DNA of 64,000 nt from Trichococcus ilyis (GTDB taxonomy: Bacteria; Bacillota; Bacilli; Lactobacillales; Aerococcaceae): positions 62,001 through 126,000 of the forward strand of contig NZ_FNYT01000005.1 of the NCBI RefSeq assembly GCF_900109135.1, in the 5' to 3' direction. The notes under the pieces were generated by a model. The model was not told the DNA's origin and made no database searches. It worked only from the letters and a program-made list of their open reading frames with translations. The translations under genes and the position numbers were made by a program. This document shows, one piece after another, positions 1 through 8,291 of this stretch (positions within the stretch are counted from its first letter, which is position 1; each line of letters starts with the position of its first letter).

Positions 1-119
1 GTGTTCACGAACATCCCGCCGCTGCCCAGCCAACGGACTTCCGTGTGGTCGATCGGTCGGAAGGCTTCCTCCCCAAAGAATACGGTAGGCGGCGGAACGG
101 CTTGTTTGTGTGTTGCCAT
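1..119 (-). CDS. N-terminal fragment of an unidentified protein, possibly MBL-fold
   Basis: The first 39 codons of a gene that runs off the left edge of the window. The ATG at 119 is preceded by a strong GGAGG (128-133 on this strand), so the start is clear. The visible residues include PPPTVFFGEEAF and VRWLGSGGMFVNT. A tryptophan followed by LGSGG is reminiscent of the first strand of metallo-beta-lactamase-fold hydrolases, but the zinc motif would lie outside the window, so the family is only a guess. No upstream partner gene is visible; the downstream MFS gene is transcribed in the same direction but ends 170 bp away. Confidence 0.5.
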   Translation of the reverse strand, partial: MATHKQAVPPPTVFFGEEAFRPIDHTEVRWLGSGGMFVN

Positions 120-288
120 TTTCTTTTCCTCCTAAATGGTCCAACTTTTTTATACAGTTGCAGTTTTGCCATTGTTCGCAAAATGAATGCGTTCACATTC
201 CCATGATGACACAATTTGGCTAGCAGAACAAGTGCGGACCCGGCTCCCGCGCTCCATTCAGATCAATGGTACGCCGAAGCTGAGTTGC

Positions 289-1485
289 TCACACTTCCTC
301 CGCACTCGTTTCAGCATGCCGCGCCAGAAAATGATAGCCACCGCCGATGATGCCGAACCCCAGCAGGAGTGTCCCTTCCAGGAAAAAGATCCCGCGTTCG
401 GAAGCAAGCCGGAACAGGCGCTCCACCAGGACGATGCCGTAAGGGGAAAAGGCCGCGCCGAGATTGAATCCGATCAACAGCAGCGAGGTTGCAGCGTTTG
501 CGTTCCCCGACGCCGAGCTGTTGACTTTGTTGAACAGATACGGAATAAAAGTACGGAAGGAGAAGCCGCAGAACGCAGCAGCCAAACCGGTCACCCAGAC
601 CGCGTTGGACAGCCCGATCGTCACCAAGGCCACCCCCATCCCGAACAAGGCGAGCGGCAAAGTATATTTCCCGACAGCCCCAAAAACTTTTCCGAACAAA
701 AAACCGGCCGTCATTGCGCCGATGCCGATCAGGGAAAGGATATAGCTCCCGTCCGTGGCATCGCCGTACCCGTCCGCCAGCATGAGCGGCGTGACCCGGA
801 CCGTTATCGTCATATAGAACATCACCGCCACAACGAGCAGAGCCAGATAGCCGAAAACTTCCCTGTCCATGCCCTTTCTGCTTGTACTCAAAGGATCCGT
901 TTGCTGTGGCTGACCGGAAACGTCCGCCGGTTCAACCGGGATATCCGGAACCAGGGCCGCGAACAACAAAATAGCCGGCAGGGCCGCCAAGTAGACCCAA
1001 AAGGAAGTTTGCCAGTCGATCTTCAGCAACTGCCCAACCAAGAAGGAAATGCTCATCCCGCCGATGCCCTCGAAGGCGCTCTGCAGCCCGATCATGGCCG
1101 CCCTTTCACTCCCCTCATAAGAATGCCGGATAAAACTGACCAGGAGCGAATTAAAAAGTCCGATCCCGAATCCGAAGAAAGCCCGGGAAAGGAAGATGGC
1201 CCAGAAATGATGCACAAACACCGGAACCAAGCCGGAGACCAGAACCGTGATCAGCCCCAGCAGGACCGTCTTCTTGTAGCCGATCCTCTTTGCGATGGCG
1301 TGGCTGAGCAACACCGAAACGATCAAAAACAGGGAAGGCATCGTCGTCAAGGATTCCACCAGCGGCAACGGAATCTCCGGAAAATCCCGGGCGATGGCGG
1401 GCACATTCACCGCGATGGCCCCGCCGGAAACGACAACTAATGAAGCGGACAGCAGCGCAAGTTTCTTGACTATCCTCATATCCAT
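289..1485 (-). CDS. MFS transporter, drug/metabolite exporter type
   Basis: A 398-residue major facilitator protein with about twelve hydrophobic segments. It likely exports or imports a small molecule across the cytoplasmic membrane by proton exchange. After TM2 comes the loop HAIAKRIGYKKTVLLG, matching the family's conserved loop between helices 2 and 3, and SRAFFGFGIGLFNSL follows in TM4. The ATG at 1485 was chosen because AAGGA lies about 11 nt upstream; an in-frame start further upstream has no ribosome binding site. It lies 112 bp downstream of a LysR-type regulator on the same strand, which probably controls it. The substrate cannot be told from sequence. Confidence 0.85.
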   Translation of the reverse strand: MDMRIVKKLALLSASLVVVSGGAIAVNVPAIARDFPEIPLPLVESLTTMPSLFLIVSVLLSHAIAKRIGYKKTVLLGLITVLVSGLVPVFVHHFWAIFLSRAFFGFGIGLFNSLLVSFIRHSYEGSERAAMIGLQSAFEGIGGMSISFLVGQLLKIDWQTSFWVYLAALPAILLFAALVPDIPVEPADVSGQPQQTDPLSTSRKGMDREVFGYLALLVVAVMFYMTITVRVTPLMLADGYGDATDGSYILSLIGIGAMTAGFLFGKVFGAVGKYTLPLALFGMGVALVTIGLSNAVWVTGLAAAFCGFSFRTFIPYLFNKVNSSASGNANAATSLLLIGFNLGAAFSPYGIVLVERLFRLASERGIFFLEGTLLLGFGIIGGGYHFLARHAETSAEEV

Positions 1486-1597
1486 ACTGATGATTTTCCT
1501 TTCTGATTGTCCATGCCTGTACAGCATACATACGTTTTCTTATCACTAGTTTAAAACGCAACCGCAGAAAAAGAAAATAGTTGTTTTGCATGATTGA

Positions 1598-2479
1598 TCA
1601 TGCCTTTAAGGCATTTTTAAGAAGCTCGATGAATTTGGCTACTGCCGGCGGGAAAACCTGATACTTTTTCCAGGCGATGACGACACCTGTCTCCAGGGCA
1701 GGTGCCAAGGGCCTGAAACAGAGTTCGGTTTCCTCGCTTGCCGGGACAAGTTTTTCCAGACACAACGCAACCCCGATGCCCGCTTCCACCATAATGGCTG
1801 CATTGTAGATCAGATTGTAGCGCCCGATGATGTGCAAGGCCCCATAGGAGTCGCCGAACCAATTGTCCAGTTCGTTCTGGACCAACGCCCTCCCCGGAAT
1901 CAGGATCGGAAAAGGCAACAGATCCTCAGGTGCAACGGACCGCTTCTGCGCCAGCGGACTGTCCTTCCGCATGACGACGCCCCAGTACTCTTTTTGGGGG
2001 ATCCGGATGAAATCATATTTATCGATATCGACCGGCTCCGTCAGCAGGCAAATGTCCATCAGCCCCTTGTTGACCCGATCTTTGATGTCATCGGCATCGG
2101 CACTGTACAATTTGTACGTCACTTGCGGATATTCGCTGCTGAAGACTTTGATGAAATCGGCCAAAACGCGCATGGACTGCGTTTCTCCTCCACCGATGGC
2201 GATTTCGCCGTTCATGAGCGGCTGCTGTTCCTTCAGCTCCTGTTCGGTCCTGTTGGTCAGATCGAGGATTTCTTCCGCCCGTCTTTTCAGCAGCAGCCCT
2301 TCGCTGGTCAATGTGATTTTCTTTTTGCCGCGCCGGAACAAGGAAACGCCTAATTCCTCCTCCAACTGCATCAGTTGGCGCGACAAGGTCGGCTGGGTGA
2401 TGTGCAACTTTTCGGCGGCACTGGTGATATTCTCTTCATACACCACCGTCAAAAAATAATTCAGAACGCGCAACTCCAT
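1598..2479 (-). CDS. LysR family transcriptional regulator
   Basis: A 293-residue LysR-type regulator of normal family length. The N-terminal winged helix-turn-helix covers about residues 1-60 (ITSAAEKLHITQPTLSRQL is the recognition region). A linker helix follows, then a two-lobed periplasmic-binding-like effector domain at about 90-290. The start ATG has AGGAGAG 10 nt upstream. It is transcribed in the same direction as the MFS gene after it. A divergent LysR promoter is not available here, so it may control its own operon with the transporter. The effector is unknown. Confidence 0.9.
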   Translation of the reverse strand: MELRVLNYFLTVVYEENITSAAEKLHITQPTLSRQLMQLEEELGVSLFRRGKKKITLTSEGLLLKRRAEEILDLTNRTEQELKEQQPLMNGEIAIGGGETQSMRVLADFIKVFSSEYPQVTYKLYSADADDIKDRVNKGLMDICLLTEPVDIDKYDFIRIPQKEYWGVVMRKDSPLAQKRSVAPEDLLPFPILIPGRALVQNELDNWFGDSYGALHIIGRYNLIYNAAIMVEAGIGVALCLEKLVPASEETELCFRPLAPALETGVVIAWKKYQVFPPAVAKFIELLKNALKA

Positions 2480-2668
2480 AGTTTGTACTCTCCTATCCCC
2501 TGATCCGGCTTTGATTCAGCCGAGACGACGGCTTTCGATTACAGCCCGCTTCTTCTGCGCAGCGGGGCTGCAATCGCTTCAGTTCAAGTATCTCACATCC
2601 AGCCGCAACCGTAAAACCGAATCAGGGAACGGACACAACCTGGAGGACGCTGCAGGTTGCGTCCGTTC

Positions 2669-2795
2669 TTCCGGTGAGCGCTCCGCTCCCCGGAGAACGC
2701 CGGCAACAATTGGACTCAACTCCGATAAAGACATGCTCGCAGGAGGACACACCACAGAATGTGCCGAACTCCGGCGAAGCCTGCGTTCACCGGAG
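2669..2795. repeat. Palindrome array, family 1, cluster 1 (3 units)
   Basis: Three 26-27-nt imperfect palindromes at 2669-2695, 2720-2745 and 2769-2795, so unit starts are 51 and 49 nt apart. The best unit (2769-2795) reads CTCCGG-C-GAA, loop GCCTGCG, then TTC-A-CCGGAG, giving 9 pairs with one mismatch. The middle unit is degenerate. The spacers (24 and 23 nt) resemble those of the cluster at 28.8-29.0 kb, so the whole roughly 130-nt block appears to be one dispersed element. It fills most of the 368-bp gap between the LysR gene and malY. No protein is encoded here. Confidence 0.8.
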
Positions 2796-2847
2796 AAAAA
2801 CAGATTGCGGCCGTTTGAGGGTTCAGGTGTCAATAGGAACGCTTTTT

Positions 2848-4023
2848 TCAACGACGTTTTTCCTTTTGGTACAACGCAACACCTTCGCTGAACCGGAGGA
2901 TGCCGTCCTCCAGAAGCGCCCGCGGGCAAGCGTAGTTCCAGCGGACAAAGCGGGAACCGTTGCCGCCGAAGATATCCCCTGCCGACAGGTACAGTCCGGT
3001 ATGCTCCCGGATGAACGCGCACAGTTCCTGCGTATCGTCCGTGATCGCCGCGCAATTGATCCAAGCCAGATAAGTAGCTTCTGCTTCGACCACATGGACC
3101 TCGGGAACAAGCCGCTTCAAGGAACCGACCAATAATTTCCGGTTCTGTTCCAGATACTCCCGTAGCTCATCAAGCCACCCTTCCCCTTCGTCGAAGGCCG
3201 CTTCGGCCGCTTGGATCGCGAAGCTGTTCGGTTCCGCGACTTCGTCGGTATTGATCCCGCGGTCCACGCGTTTTCTGATTTCCTTGTTCGGGATGACGAT
3301 CGCCGCCGTCTGCAGGCCGGCGATGTTGAATGTCTTCGTCGGCGCTACGCAGGTGATCGTCCGTTCAGCGATCGCTTCGGACACCGAAGCGAAGGGTGTG
3401 TACTTGTGGCCGATATGCGTCAGATCGCAATGGATTTCGTCGCTCACGACCAGCACATCATGCTTGACGCACAGTTCGGCGACCCGTTCCAGCGTCTGCC
3501 GATCCCAGACTTTCCCGATTGGATTGTGCGGGTTGCAGAAAATGAACAGCGAAACCGTGCTGCGCGCAAGTTTTTCTTCCAGGTCCGCGAAGTCGATGGC
3601 ATAGCTCCCGTCCGCATAGCGCAGCCCGCTTGCCAGCACCTTCCGATCGTTGTTCAGGATGGAATTGTAGAAGATGTTGTAAACCGGCGCAAGGACGACG
3701 ACGTCATCGCCTATCTCGGTCATTTTCCTGACGATCGAGGAGATGGCCGGTACGACGCCGGTGCAATAGAGGATCCACTCTTTTTCCATCGTGTGCTGGT
3801 GCCGCGTCCGCCACCAGCAGATGATGCTTTCGCGGAAGCTCTCCGGTACGGTATTGTAGCCGAAAGCGCCCTGTTCCAGACGTCTGGCGATGGCATTGAC
3901 GATGGCGGGCGCCGTCGCGAAGTCCATGTCCGCCACCCACATCGGCAATTCATCCGCCCCGACGTCCCACTTGTAGGCGTTTGTGGCCCTTCTGTCGATG
4001 ATCTGATCAAAATCGAAAGGCAT
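2848..4023 (-). CDS. malY: MalY/PatB-type PLP enzyme, cystathionine beta-lyase / C-S lyase
   Basis: A 391-residue fold-type I aminotransferase-like protein of the MalY/PatB group, which cleaves C-S bonds of cystathionine or cysteine conjugates to release a thiol, pyruvate and ammonia. Visible motifs are NPHNPIGKVW (about 164-173), DEIHCDL (about 195-201) and the PLP lysine at about 230 in APTKTFNIAG. The ATG at 4023 has GGAG 10 nt upstream and overlaps the end of the DUF3737 gene by 17 bp, so the two are translationally coupled in one operon. That operon starts from a MerR-type promoter at 4900-4930, which suggests a role in electrophile, thiol or metal stress. An aminotransferase role cannot be excluded. 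Confidence 0.88.
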   Translation of the reverse strand: MPFDFDQIIDRRATNAYKWDVGADELPMWVADMDFATAPAIVNAIARRLEQGAFGYNTVPESFRESIICWWRTRHQHTMEKEWILYCTGVVPAISSIVRKMTEIGDDVVVLAPVYNIFYNSILNNDRKVLASGLRYADGSYAIDFADLEEKLARSTVSLFIFCNPHNPIGKVWDRQTLERVAELCVKHDVLVVSDEIHCDLTHIGHKYTPFASVSEAIAERTITCVAPTKTFNIAGLQTAAIVIPNKEIRKRVDRGINTDEVAEPNSFAIQAAEAAFDEGEGWLDELREYLEQNRKLLVGSLKRLVPEVHVVEAEATYLAWINCAAITDDTQELCAFIREHTGLYLSAGDIFGGNGSRFVRWNYACPRALLEDGILRFSEGVALYQKEKRR

Positions 4024-4870
4024 ATTCCTTGTACTCCGCAAGCTGGTATTTTGTCTTTTCGGCGGCGATTTCCGGATCGTCCAGGATCAGTTCGCCGATG
4101 CCGGGAGCGGTTATTGTGCCGCCGATCGGATTTTTGACGCTGTCGATCGTTGTGGCAGCATCGACGTCGACCGTCGAATATTCGAAAGCCAGATCCGTGT
4201 TGATGATCGTGCAATTCACCATTTTCACGTTCTCCATATAGCACATGCCCTGGTTGCTCTCGATGACGCAATTGATGAAGGTGACATTTTTCGAATTCCA
4301 GCCCAGGTATTCGCCGATGATGGTCGAATCCCTCACGACCACGTTTTCGCAGTTCCAGAAAGCGTCCTTGGAGATCAGCTTGGCGTCCGAAACCTCGATA
4401 TTTTTTGCCCCGTCGAAGGCATAGTTGCCCGACAGCGTGAAGTGCGCGGCTCGGATGTTTTCGCTGTTCATCGCAAAATAATCGCCGGCTGCATGGACGT
4501 GCTTCAGCGTGATATCGCTGCAGTTCCATAACGTTTCTTGCGCGTTTGGCATTTCCACACGTTCCAGCGTGATGCCGGTCGCTCTTCTGAATGTCTTGGG
4601 CGCTTGGATCACGCTGTCGGTGACGGTGATGTCATGCGTATACCAAATGCCGGAGCGCGCCGTTTCGACCAAAGTGACGCCATTTGCTTGGATATGCTTC
4701 GCGTACCACAGCGGATATTTCCAGCGGAAGATCGTGTTGTCGAGCAGGATATCGCTGCTTTCCTTCAATGGCGATTCCCCGTCCGCAAAGACGGAACGGC
4801 TGATCTGCAGTTCTCTCGCTTTGAACAAAGCCCGCTCCCCGGTGAATAGTTGTTGGTTCAGATGTTCCAT
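4007..4870 (-). CDS. DUF3737 family protein, right-handed beta-helix-like
   Basis: A 287-residue protein matching the DUF3737 family, which has no assigned biochemical function. The middle of the chain is a series of short repeats of the form 'xxNVTFxNCxI' (for example NVTFINCVIES and NVKMVNCTIIN), as expected of a right-handed parallel beta-helix with several aromatic, polar and cysteine ladder positions. There is no signal peptide or membrane segment, so it is probably cytosolic. The start has GAGGGG upstream. It is the first gene of the operon with malY and sits right behind a MerR-type promoter with a 19-bp spacer. Its role may be linked to the same stress, but this is inference. Confidence 0.8.
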   Translation of the reverse strand: MEHLNQQLFTGERALFKARELQISRSVFADGESPLKESSDILLDNTIFRWKYPLWYAKHIQANGVTLVETARSGIWYTHDITVTDSVIQAPKTFRRATGITLERVEMPNAQETLWNCSDITLKHVHAAGDYFAMNSENIRAAHFTLSGNYAFDGAKNIEVSDAKLISKDAFWNCENVVVRDSTIIGEYLGWNSKNVTFINCVIESNQGMCYMENVKMVNCTIINTDLAFEYSTVDVDAATTIDSVKNPIGGTITAPGIGELILDDPEIAAEKTKYQLAEYKEYAFRF

Positions 4871-4899
4871 ATTTTTTGACCCCTCTCTTATACATCCAG

Positions 4900-4930
4900 A
4901 GCGTACACCTTAACCTTGACATTAAGTCAA
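4900..4930 (-). promoter_or_regulatory. MerR-type promoter of the DUF3737-malY operon
   Basis: On the minus strand there is a -35 TTGACT (4925-4930), a 19-bp spacer, and a -10 TACGCT (4900-4905). The spacer holds a TAATGTCAAGGTTAAGGTG element. An over-long 19-bp spacer with a dyad is the hallmark of promoters activated by MerR-family regulators such as AdhR/NmlR. Two other promoters in this window, at 6107-6137 and 48050-48080, have the same architecture. No MerR gene is present in the window. Confidence 0.75.
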
Positions 4931-5038
4931 GGGATAATAGAACACCAAAAAGCTGTATGCAAGGAAATACTAAAAACTTCCACACACAGCTTCGCACATT
5001 TTATTCAATTAAGTGTTTTAATCGTTACCTGCGCTGCC

Positions 5039-5914
5039 TTATTTTTTAGTGAATGGAAAGAGCATCGGAACCCTTTTGGTGTATTCTTCCCACCCCTCGT
5101 ATTTCTCCATATTCTTCTCCAGCAATGGCGTCGATATTTTGATCAATACGGTGCTCATCAGAATAGGTGAGATGATCAATAACAGATAATAATAAGGGTT
5201 GATGGAATCAGTGAAAAACAACGTAATACCACTAGCGTACAATCCAATCCAAATCAGGATTTCACCAAAATAGTTTGGATGGCGTGTAACTGACCATAAT
5301 CCAGATTGCAGCAGGGAACGCGTTTTTTTATTGATGTGTCGTCTTAGTTGTTCATCCCCTACCACTTCAAAAAACAGTCCTACTAGCGCAATGAATAATG
5401 CCGCATAAACGAAATAGCGGTGCGCTGCATCAAAACTGAATTCGTTGTATTTGATCACCACATAGCTTGCGGATCCAACGATAAAATTAATGATGCCTTG
5501 AACCACAAACACCCTAAAAAAGGCGGTGACGACTACCTTATCACCCCACTCTTTACGCCACTGTGCGTATCTGAAATCTTCGGGTTTCCCATAATTCCTC
5601 TTAAATAACCGCAAGGATAACCTGAGGCCCCACACACTGATGAATCCAACAATAGCATACGATAAAACTGTGGGATTTTCAGTCACAAGCAGTGTGAGCC
5701 AGCTTCCCACGACGAAACCTATCCCCCAACCGATATCGACGATCGAATTGTTTTTGATTACTGTTGCAATGATAAAGATGATTGTAAAATAAACAAAGGT
5801 AAAAATTAACGGGACCAGCAGTCCGTCCAAACCTAAATTCGTGAATCCTTGCGTCGCAATTGCTAAAGTTGCTATAAATAATAGCGAATAAATGACAATT
5901 CTTTTCTTATCCAT
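5039..5914 (-). CDS. DUF1295 family integral membrane protein (steroid 5-alpha-reductase-like)
   Basis: A 291-residue protein with about seven membrane segments, matching the DUF1295 / 3-oxo-5-alpha-steroid 4-dehydrogenase-like family. The signature near the C-terminus is present: LLQSGLWSVTRHPNYFGEI, followed by EYTKRVPMLFPF, which in relatives forms the NADPH and substrate region. The bacterial substrate is unknown. The ATG follows GAGGTGG. The gene is clearly more AT-rich than its neighbours and stands alone between the MerR-controlled operons, so it may have been acquired separately. Its 3' end comes within 170 bp of the divergent DUF3737 promoter. Confidence 0.85.
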   Translation of the reverse strand: MDKKRIVIYSLLFIATLAIATQGFTNLGLDGLLVPLIFTFVYFTIIFIIATVIKNNSIVDIGWGIGFVVGSWLTLLVTENPTVLSYAIVGFISVWGLRLSLRLFKRNYGKPEDFRYAQWRKEWGDKVVVTAFFRVFVVQGIINFIVGSASYVVIKYNEFSFDAAHRYFVYAALFIALVGLFFEVVGDEQLRRHINKKTRSLLQSGLWSVTRHPNYFGEILIWIGLYASGITLFFTDSINPYYYLLLIISPILMSTVLIKISTPLLEKNMEKYEGWEEYTKRVPMLFPFTKK

Positions 5915-6106
5915 ATTCCACCTCTTTCAAATTTTTAAACCTCACTATATCCCCAAAAAAAGCAACACAATTCAGCCGGTTCTAGCAATAAGATATAATA
6001 TTCTCATTATACACTAATCTATAATAAGCACTCGATTCAAAGCTTTGGAATACAGCCCGAGTTTGTTGTCTGCTATTTGATCAGCACAAAAACGTTGAAT
6101 TCGTCC

Positions 6107-6137
6107 TTGACTTAAAGTGCACTTTAAGGAGTATGCT
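6107..6137 (+). promoter_or_regulatory. MerR-type promoter of the CMD-cupin operon
   Basis: TTGACT (6107-6112), a 19-bp spacer and TATGCT (6132-6137). The spacer contains a good dyad, CTTAAAGTGCACTTTAAG. The distance and the -10 TATGCT are the same as in the alcohol dehydrogenase promoter at 48050-48080. The rest of the 5915-6167 gap is AT-rich and I see no gene in it. Confidence 0.8.
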
Positions 6138-6167
6138 GAAGCTAACATTCATAAGGAGATGATTTCT

Positions 6168-6485
6168 ATGGCTAAAGTTACTGCAGGACGGGACGCACTG
6201 GGCGATTTCGCCCCCAAATTCGCCGAACTGAATGATGATGTCCTGTTTGGGCAAGTCTGGTCGCGGGAAACGGAATTCGCGCCGCGCGATCGCTCCATCG
6301 TCACCGTCACGGCACTGATCACAGGCGGAAACTTCGAACAGCTTCCGTTCCATCTGAACAAAGCGAAGGAAAACGGTGTGACCAAAGAGGAAGTCGCGGA
6401 AATCATCACCCAGCTGGCCTTCTATGTCGGCTGGCCGAAAGCCTGGTCGGCCTTCAATATCGCCAAGGAAATATACAAAGATTGA
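6168..6485 (+). CDS. Carboxymuconolactone decarboxylase (CMD) family protein
   Basis: A 105-residue protein of the small CMD/AhpD-like family. Residues such as RDRSIVTVTALITGGN and the C-terminal GWPKAWSAFNIAKEI are typical of gamma-carboxymuconolactone decarboxylase-like proteins. The CxxC redox pair of AhpD-type members is missing, so a peroxidase-reductase role is unlikely. The ATG at 6168 was chosen for the AAGGAG about 8 nt upstream; longer in-frame starts would overlap the promoter -10. It is followed after 19 bp by a cupin gene. CMD-cupin pairs are common in stress-inducible operons of lactic acid bacteria, but their substrate is not known. Confidence 0.85.
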   Translation: MAKVTAGRDALGDFAPKFAELNDDVLFGQVWSRETEFAPRDRSIVTVTALITGGNFEQLPFHLNKAKENGVTKEEVAEIITQLAFYVGWPKAWSAFNIAKEIYKD

Positions 6486-6504
6486 TTTACAGGAGGGAAC
6501 ATTT

Positions 6505-6918
6505 ATGTCCAAAAATGAAGAAGTGAAGAAAGGCGTCATTTTCCCGATTGGGGCCAAAAACACGGCCTACGCGCAATATTTCGTCGGCCAAAGCTATCTG
6601 AATTCATTGGTTGCCGATCCTGAAGTGAACGTCGGTGTCGGCACGGTGACTTTCGAACCTGGCTGCCGCAACAACTGGCACATCCACCACGACGGCTACC
6701 AAATCCTGCTGGTGACCGGCGGGGAAGGCTGGTACCAGGAAGCCGGCAAGCCGGCTCAAGCCTTGAAGCCCGGGGCCGTCATCGTCACCCATGACGGCGT
6801 GAAGCATTGGCACGGCGCCGCCAAGGACAGTTGGTTCGAGCACATTGCCATCACCGCCGGCAAGCCGGAATGGTTGGAGCCCGTTTCCGCTGAGTTGTAC
6901 GAGAGACTGCATCAATAA
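6505..6918 (+). CDS. Cupin domain-containing protein
   Basis: A 137-residue single-domain cupin. The two metal-binding motifs are visible: NWHIHHDGYQILLVTGGEGWY (about residues 47-67, giving two His and the downstream Gly-rich turn) and KPGAVIVTHDGVKHWHGA (about 93-110). The start has AGGAGGG 7 nt upstream. It is the second gene of the MerR-controlled operon and is followed by a strong terminator. A role together with the CMD-like protein in carbonyl or quinone detoxification is plausible but inferred. Confidence 0.88.
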   Translation: MSKNEEVKKGVIFPIGAKNTAYAQYFVGQSYLNSLVADPEVNVGVGTVTFEPGCRNNWHIHHDGYQILLVTGGEGWYQEAGKPAQALKPGAVIVTHDGVKHWHGAAKDSWFEHIAITAGKPEWLEPVSAELYERLHQ

Positions 6919-6925
6919 TTGCACG

Positions 6926-6971
6926 AAAAAGCATGGCCCGCCTCCGAAAATGAGGCGGGCCATGCTTTTTT
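6926..6971 (+). terminator. Rho-independent terminator after the cupin gene
   Basis: A 14-bp perfect stem GCATGGCCCGCCTC / GAGGCGGGCCATGC with a 7-nt loop, flanked by AAAAA and TTTTTT, so it can work in both directions. Confidence 0.95.
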
Positions 6972-7033
6972 GATTGTGTTTTTCTGGTGCGGTGCCCGCT
7001 GGCCAGAGGAGAACGACGGGAATTGGCCGTCAG

Positions 7034-7160
7034 CTCCGGCAAGGCTTCTGCCGCCGGAGGACACTGGTAATTTCCGGCCGCAACTCCAACGAAGCCTGCC
7101 TAACCGGAGGTCACGACCAGAAATGTTGTCGAACTCCGGCGAAGCCTCCGTTCACCGGAG
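7034..7160. repeat. Palindrome array, family 1, cluster 2 (3 full units plus a remnant)
   Basis: Units at 7034-7059, 7084-7109 and 7134-7160, with starts exactly 50 and 50 nt apart. A remnant of a fourth unit ends at about 7011, one period upstream. The third unit is the best copy in the window: CTCCGGCGAA, loop GCCTCCG, TTCACCGGAG. The array lies between the convergent cupin and FG-GAP genes. Confidence 0.85.
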
Positions 7161-7212
7161 GAGAACGATGAAGTATCCGCTAGCCCGCATTCCAGGCTCG
7201 GACCGCTTTTCC

Positions 7213-8244
7213 TCAATCCTCCACTATATAGACCGCAGCTTCGTTACCTGTATGGTTCGCGGCTACGATGATGTCCCTGTCCGCCTCATTCACAACCATG
7301 ATGTTGGACGGGCCGCAGCCTTTGTCGATGATTTCGGTTTTGAACGCGCCGTCGACATATTGAATGTAGAACAGATCGCAGTTTTCGCGGCGGATGCCGC
7401 CGACAAAGCTCGGCACGCCTCTCAGCGTCGTCCCGACCAACGTATGGGCGAAATCGATTTTGTGCGGGTATTCATAGACGGATTCATAGCCGGATGCCGT
7501 CTTTTTGTAGATTTTGATGCTGTCGCCGTGAAACGGTTCGATCGTGATCAGTTCCTTCTCCCCGTCCGAATCGATATCAAAGAGGGCGACTTCGCCGATC
7601 GGTTTGTCCATGATCTGTTCGATTTCCCATTCTTTGTCCGCAAAAGGTGTCACTTTGATGATCCCCTGGTCGCTCGTGAAGTAGCCGACCGGTTTGTCCC
7701 CTTCGTAATCCTTGTAGTAGCCGTGGTTGCGGAAATAGCCTTTCCCCAAAACTTTCAGCTCGATGCCGTCCGCAGGATTTTCCGGCAACACGCCGTAATA
7801 GATGCTGCCGGATCTTGACCAGTCATCCTTGAAATCTTTGTCGTCCGCTATCGTGGCGCCGACAAAGTAATTCATGCCATCCACAGCGTAGATATCGAAG
7901 CGGTGCAGATAAGGGAGATACAGCACGTCCTTGATTTCCCAGCCCGTTTCCGGATCGTATTTGCCCCAGACGACTTTCGCTTTGCTTGGGCTGACCTTCA
8001 GGTAAAAATCGACGATGGCCAGAAATTCATTGCTCTTGTTCGGGATCGGGATGATGGACATGCAGCCGCCGCCCTTTTCCCAAACCGTTTCCCTTTTTTC
8101 GAAGTCTTTGCCCGAGTACATGTAGCAAGGGTAGCCTTCCTCCTCGCTGGCGATCAACGCGCACGTTTCGCCTCCGATCGTGATGTAGCTGGCGCAATAG
8201 CTTCGGTACATATCATCCAATTTCTTTTTGGTAATTTTCATCAT
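7213..8244 (-). CDS. FG-GAP/VCBS-like repeat protein of unknown function
   Basis: A 343-residue cytosolic protein without signal peptide. It contains repeated segments such as VALFDIDSDGEKELITIEPF and PSNIMVVNEADRDIIVAAN, like the blades of an FG-GAP/VCBS beta-propeller, where DxDxDG loops bind calcium. The start at 8244 (ATGATG) was chosen because GGGGG lies 6 nt upstream. It is the last gene of the ascorbate operon, 47 bp behind transketolase. Homologous 'hypothetical' genes may sit in other sugar acid operons, but I cannot check this. A regulatory or mutarotase/lactonase-like role is possible; nothing shows which. Confidence 0.6.
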   Translation of the reverse strand: MMKITKKKLDDMYRSYCASYITIGGETCALIASEEEGYPCYMYSGKDFEKRETVWEKGGGCMSIIPIPNKSNEFLAIVDFYLKVSPSKAKVVWGKYDPETGWEIKDVLYLPYLHRFDIYAVDGMNYFVGATIADDKDFKDDWSRSGSIYYGVLPENPADGIELKVLGKGYFRNHGYYKDYEGDKPVGYFTSDQGIIKVTPFADKEWEIEQIMDKPIGEVALFDIDSDGEKELITIEPFHGDSIKIYKKTASGYESVYEYPHKIDFAHTLVGTTLRGVPSFVGGIRRENCDLFYIQYVDGAFKTEIIDKGCGPSNIMVVNEADRDIIVAANHTGNEAAVYIVED

Positions 8245-8291
8245 TTTTGCCCCCTTCATCATTTATCCGCACACTTTCAGCACGATTTCGT

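Noticed and set aside
187-1440. Long plus-strand reading frame of about 417 codons opposite the MFS gene
   Set aside because: It is antisense to a clear MFS gene, has no ribosome binding site, and its translation is low-complexity and rich in Arg, Gln and Asp, typical of a shadow frame.
2669-2795. Possible CRISPR array: 27-nt repeats with 24-nt spacers
   Set aside because: The repeats are too diverged, the spacers are partly conserved between clusters, and there are no cas genes. It is better described as a dispersed palindrome element.
2511-2891. Plus-strand frame between the LysR gene and malY
   Set aside because: It consists of the palindrome array read as protein and has no ribosome binding site.
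6919-7818. Plus-strand frame of about 299 codons across the terminator and array
   Set aside because: It runs through a terminator and the palindrome array and then antisense to the FG-GAP gene.
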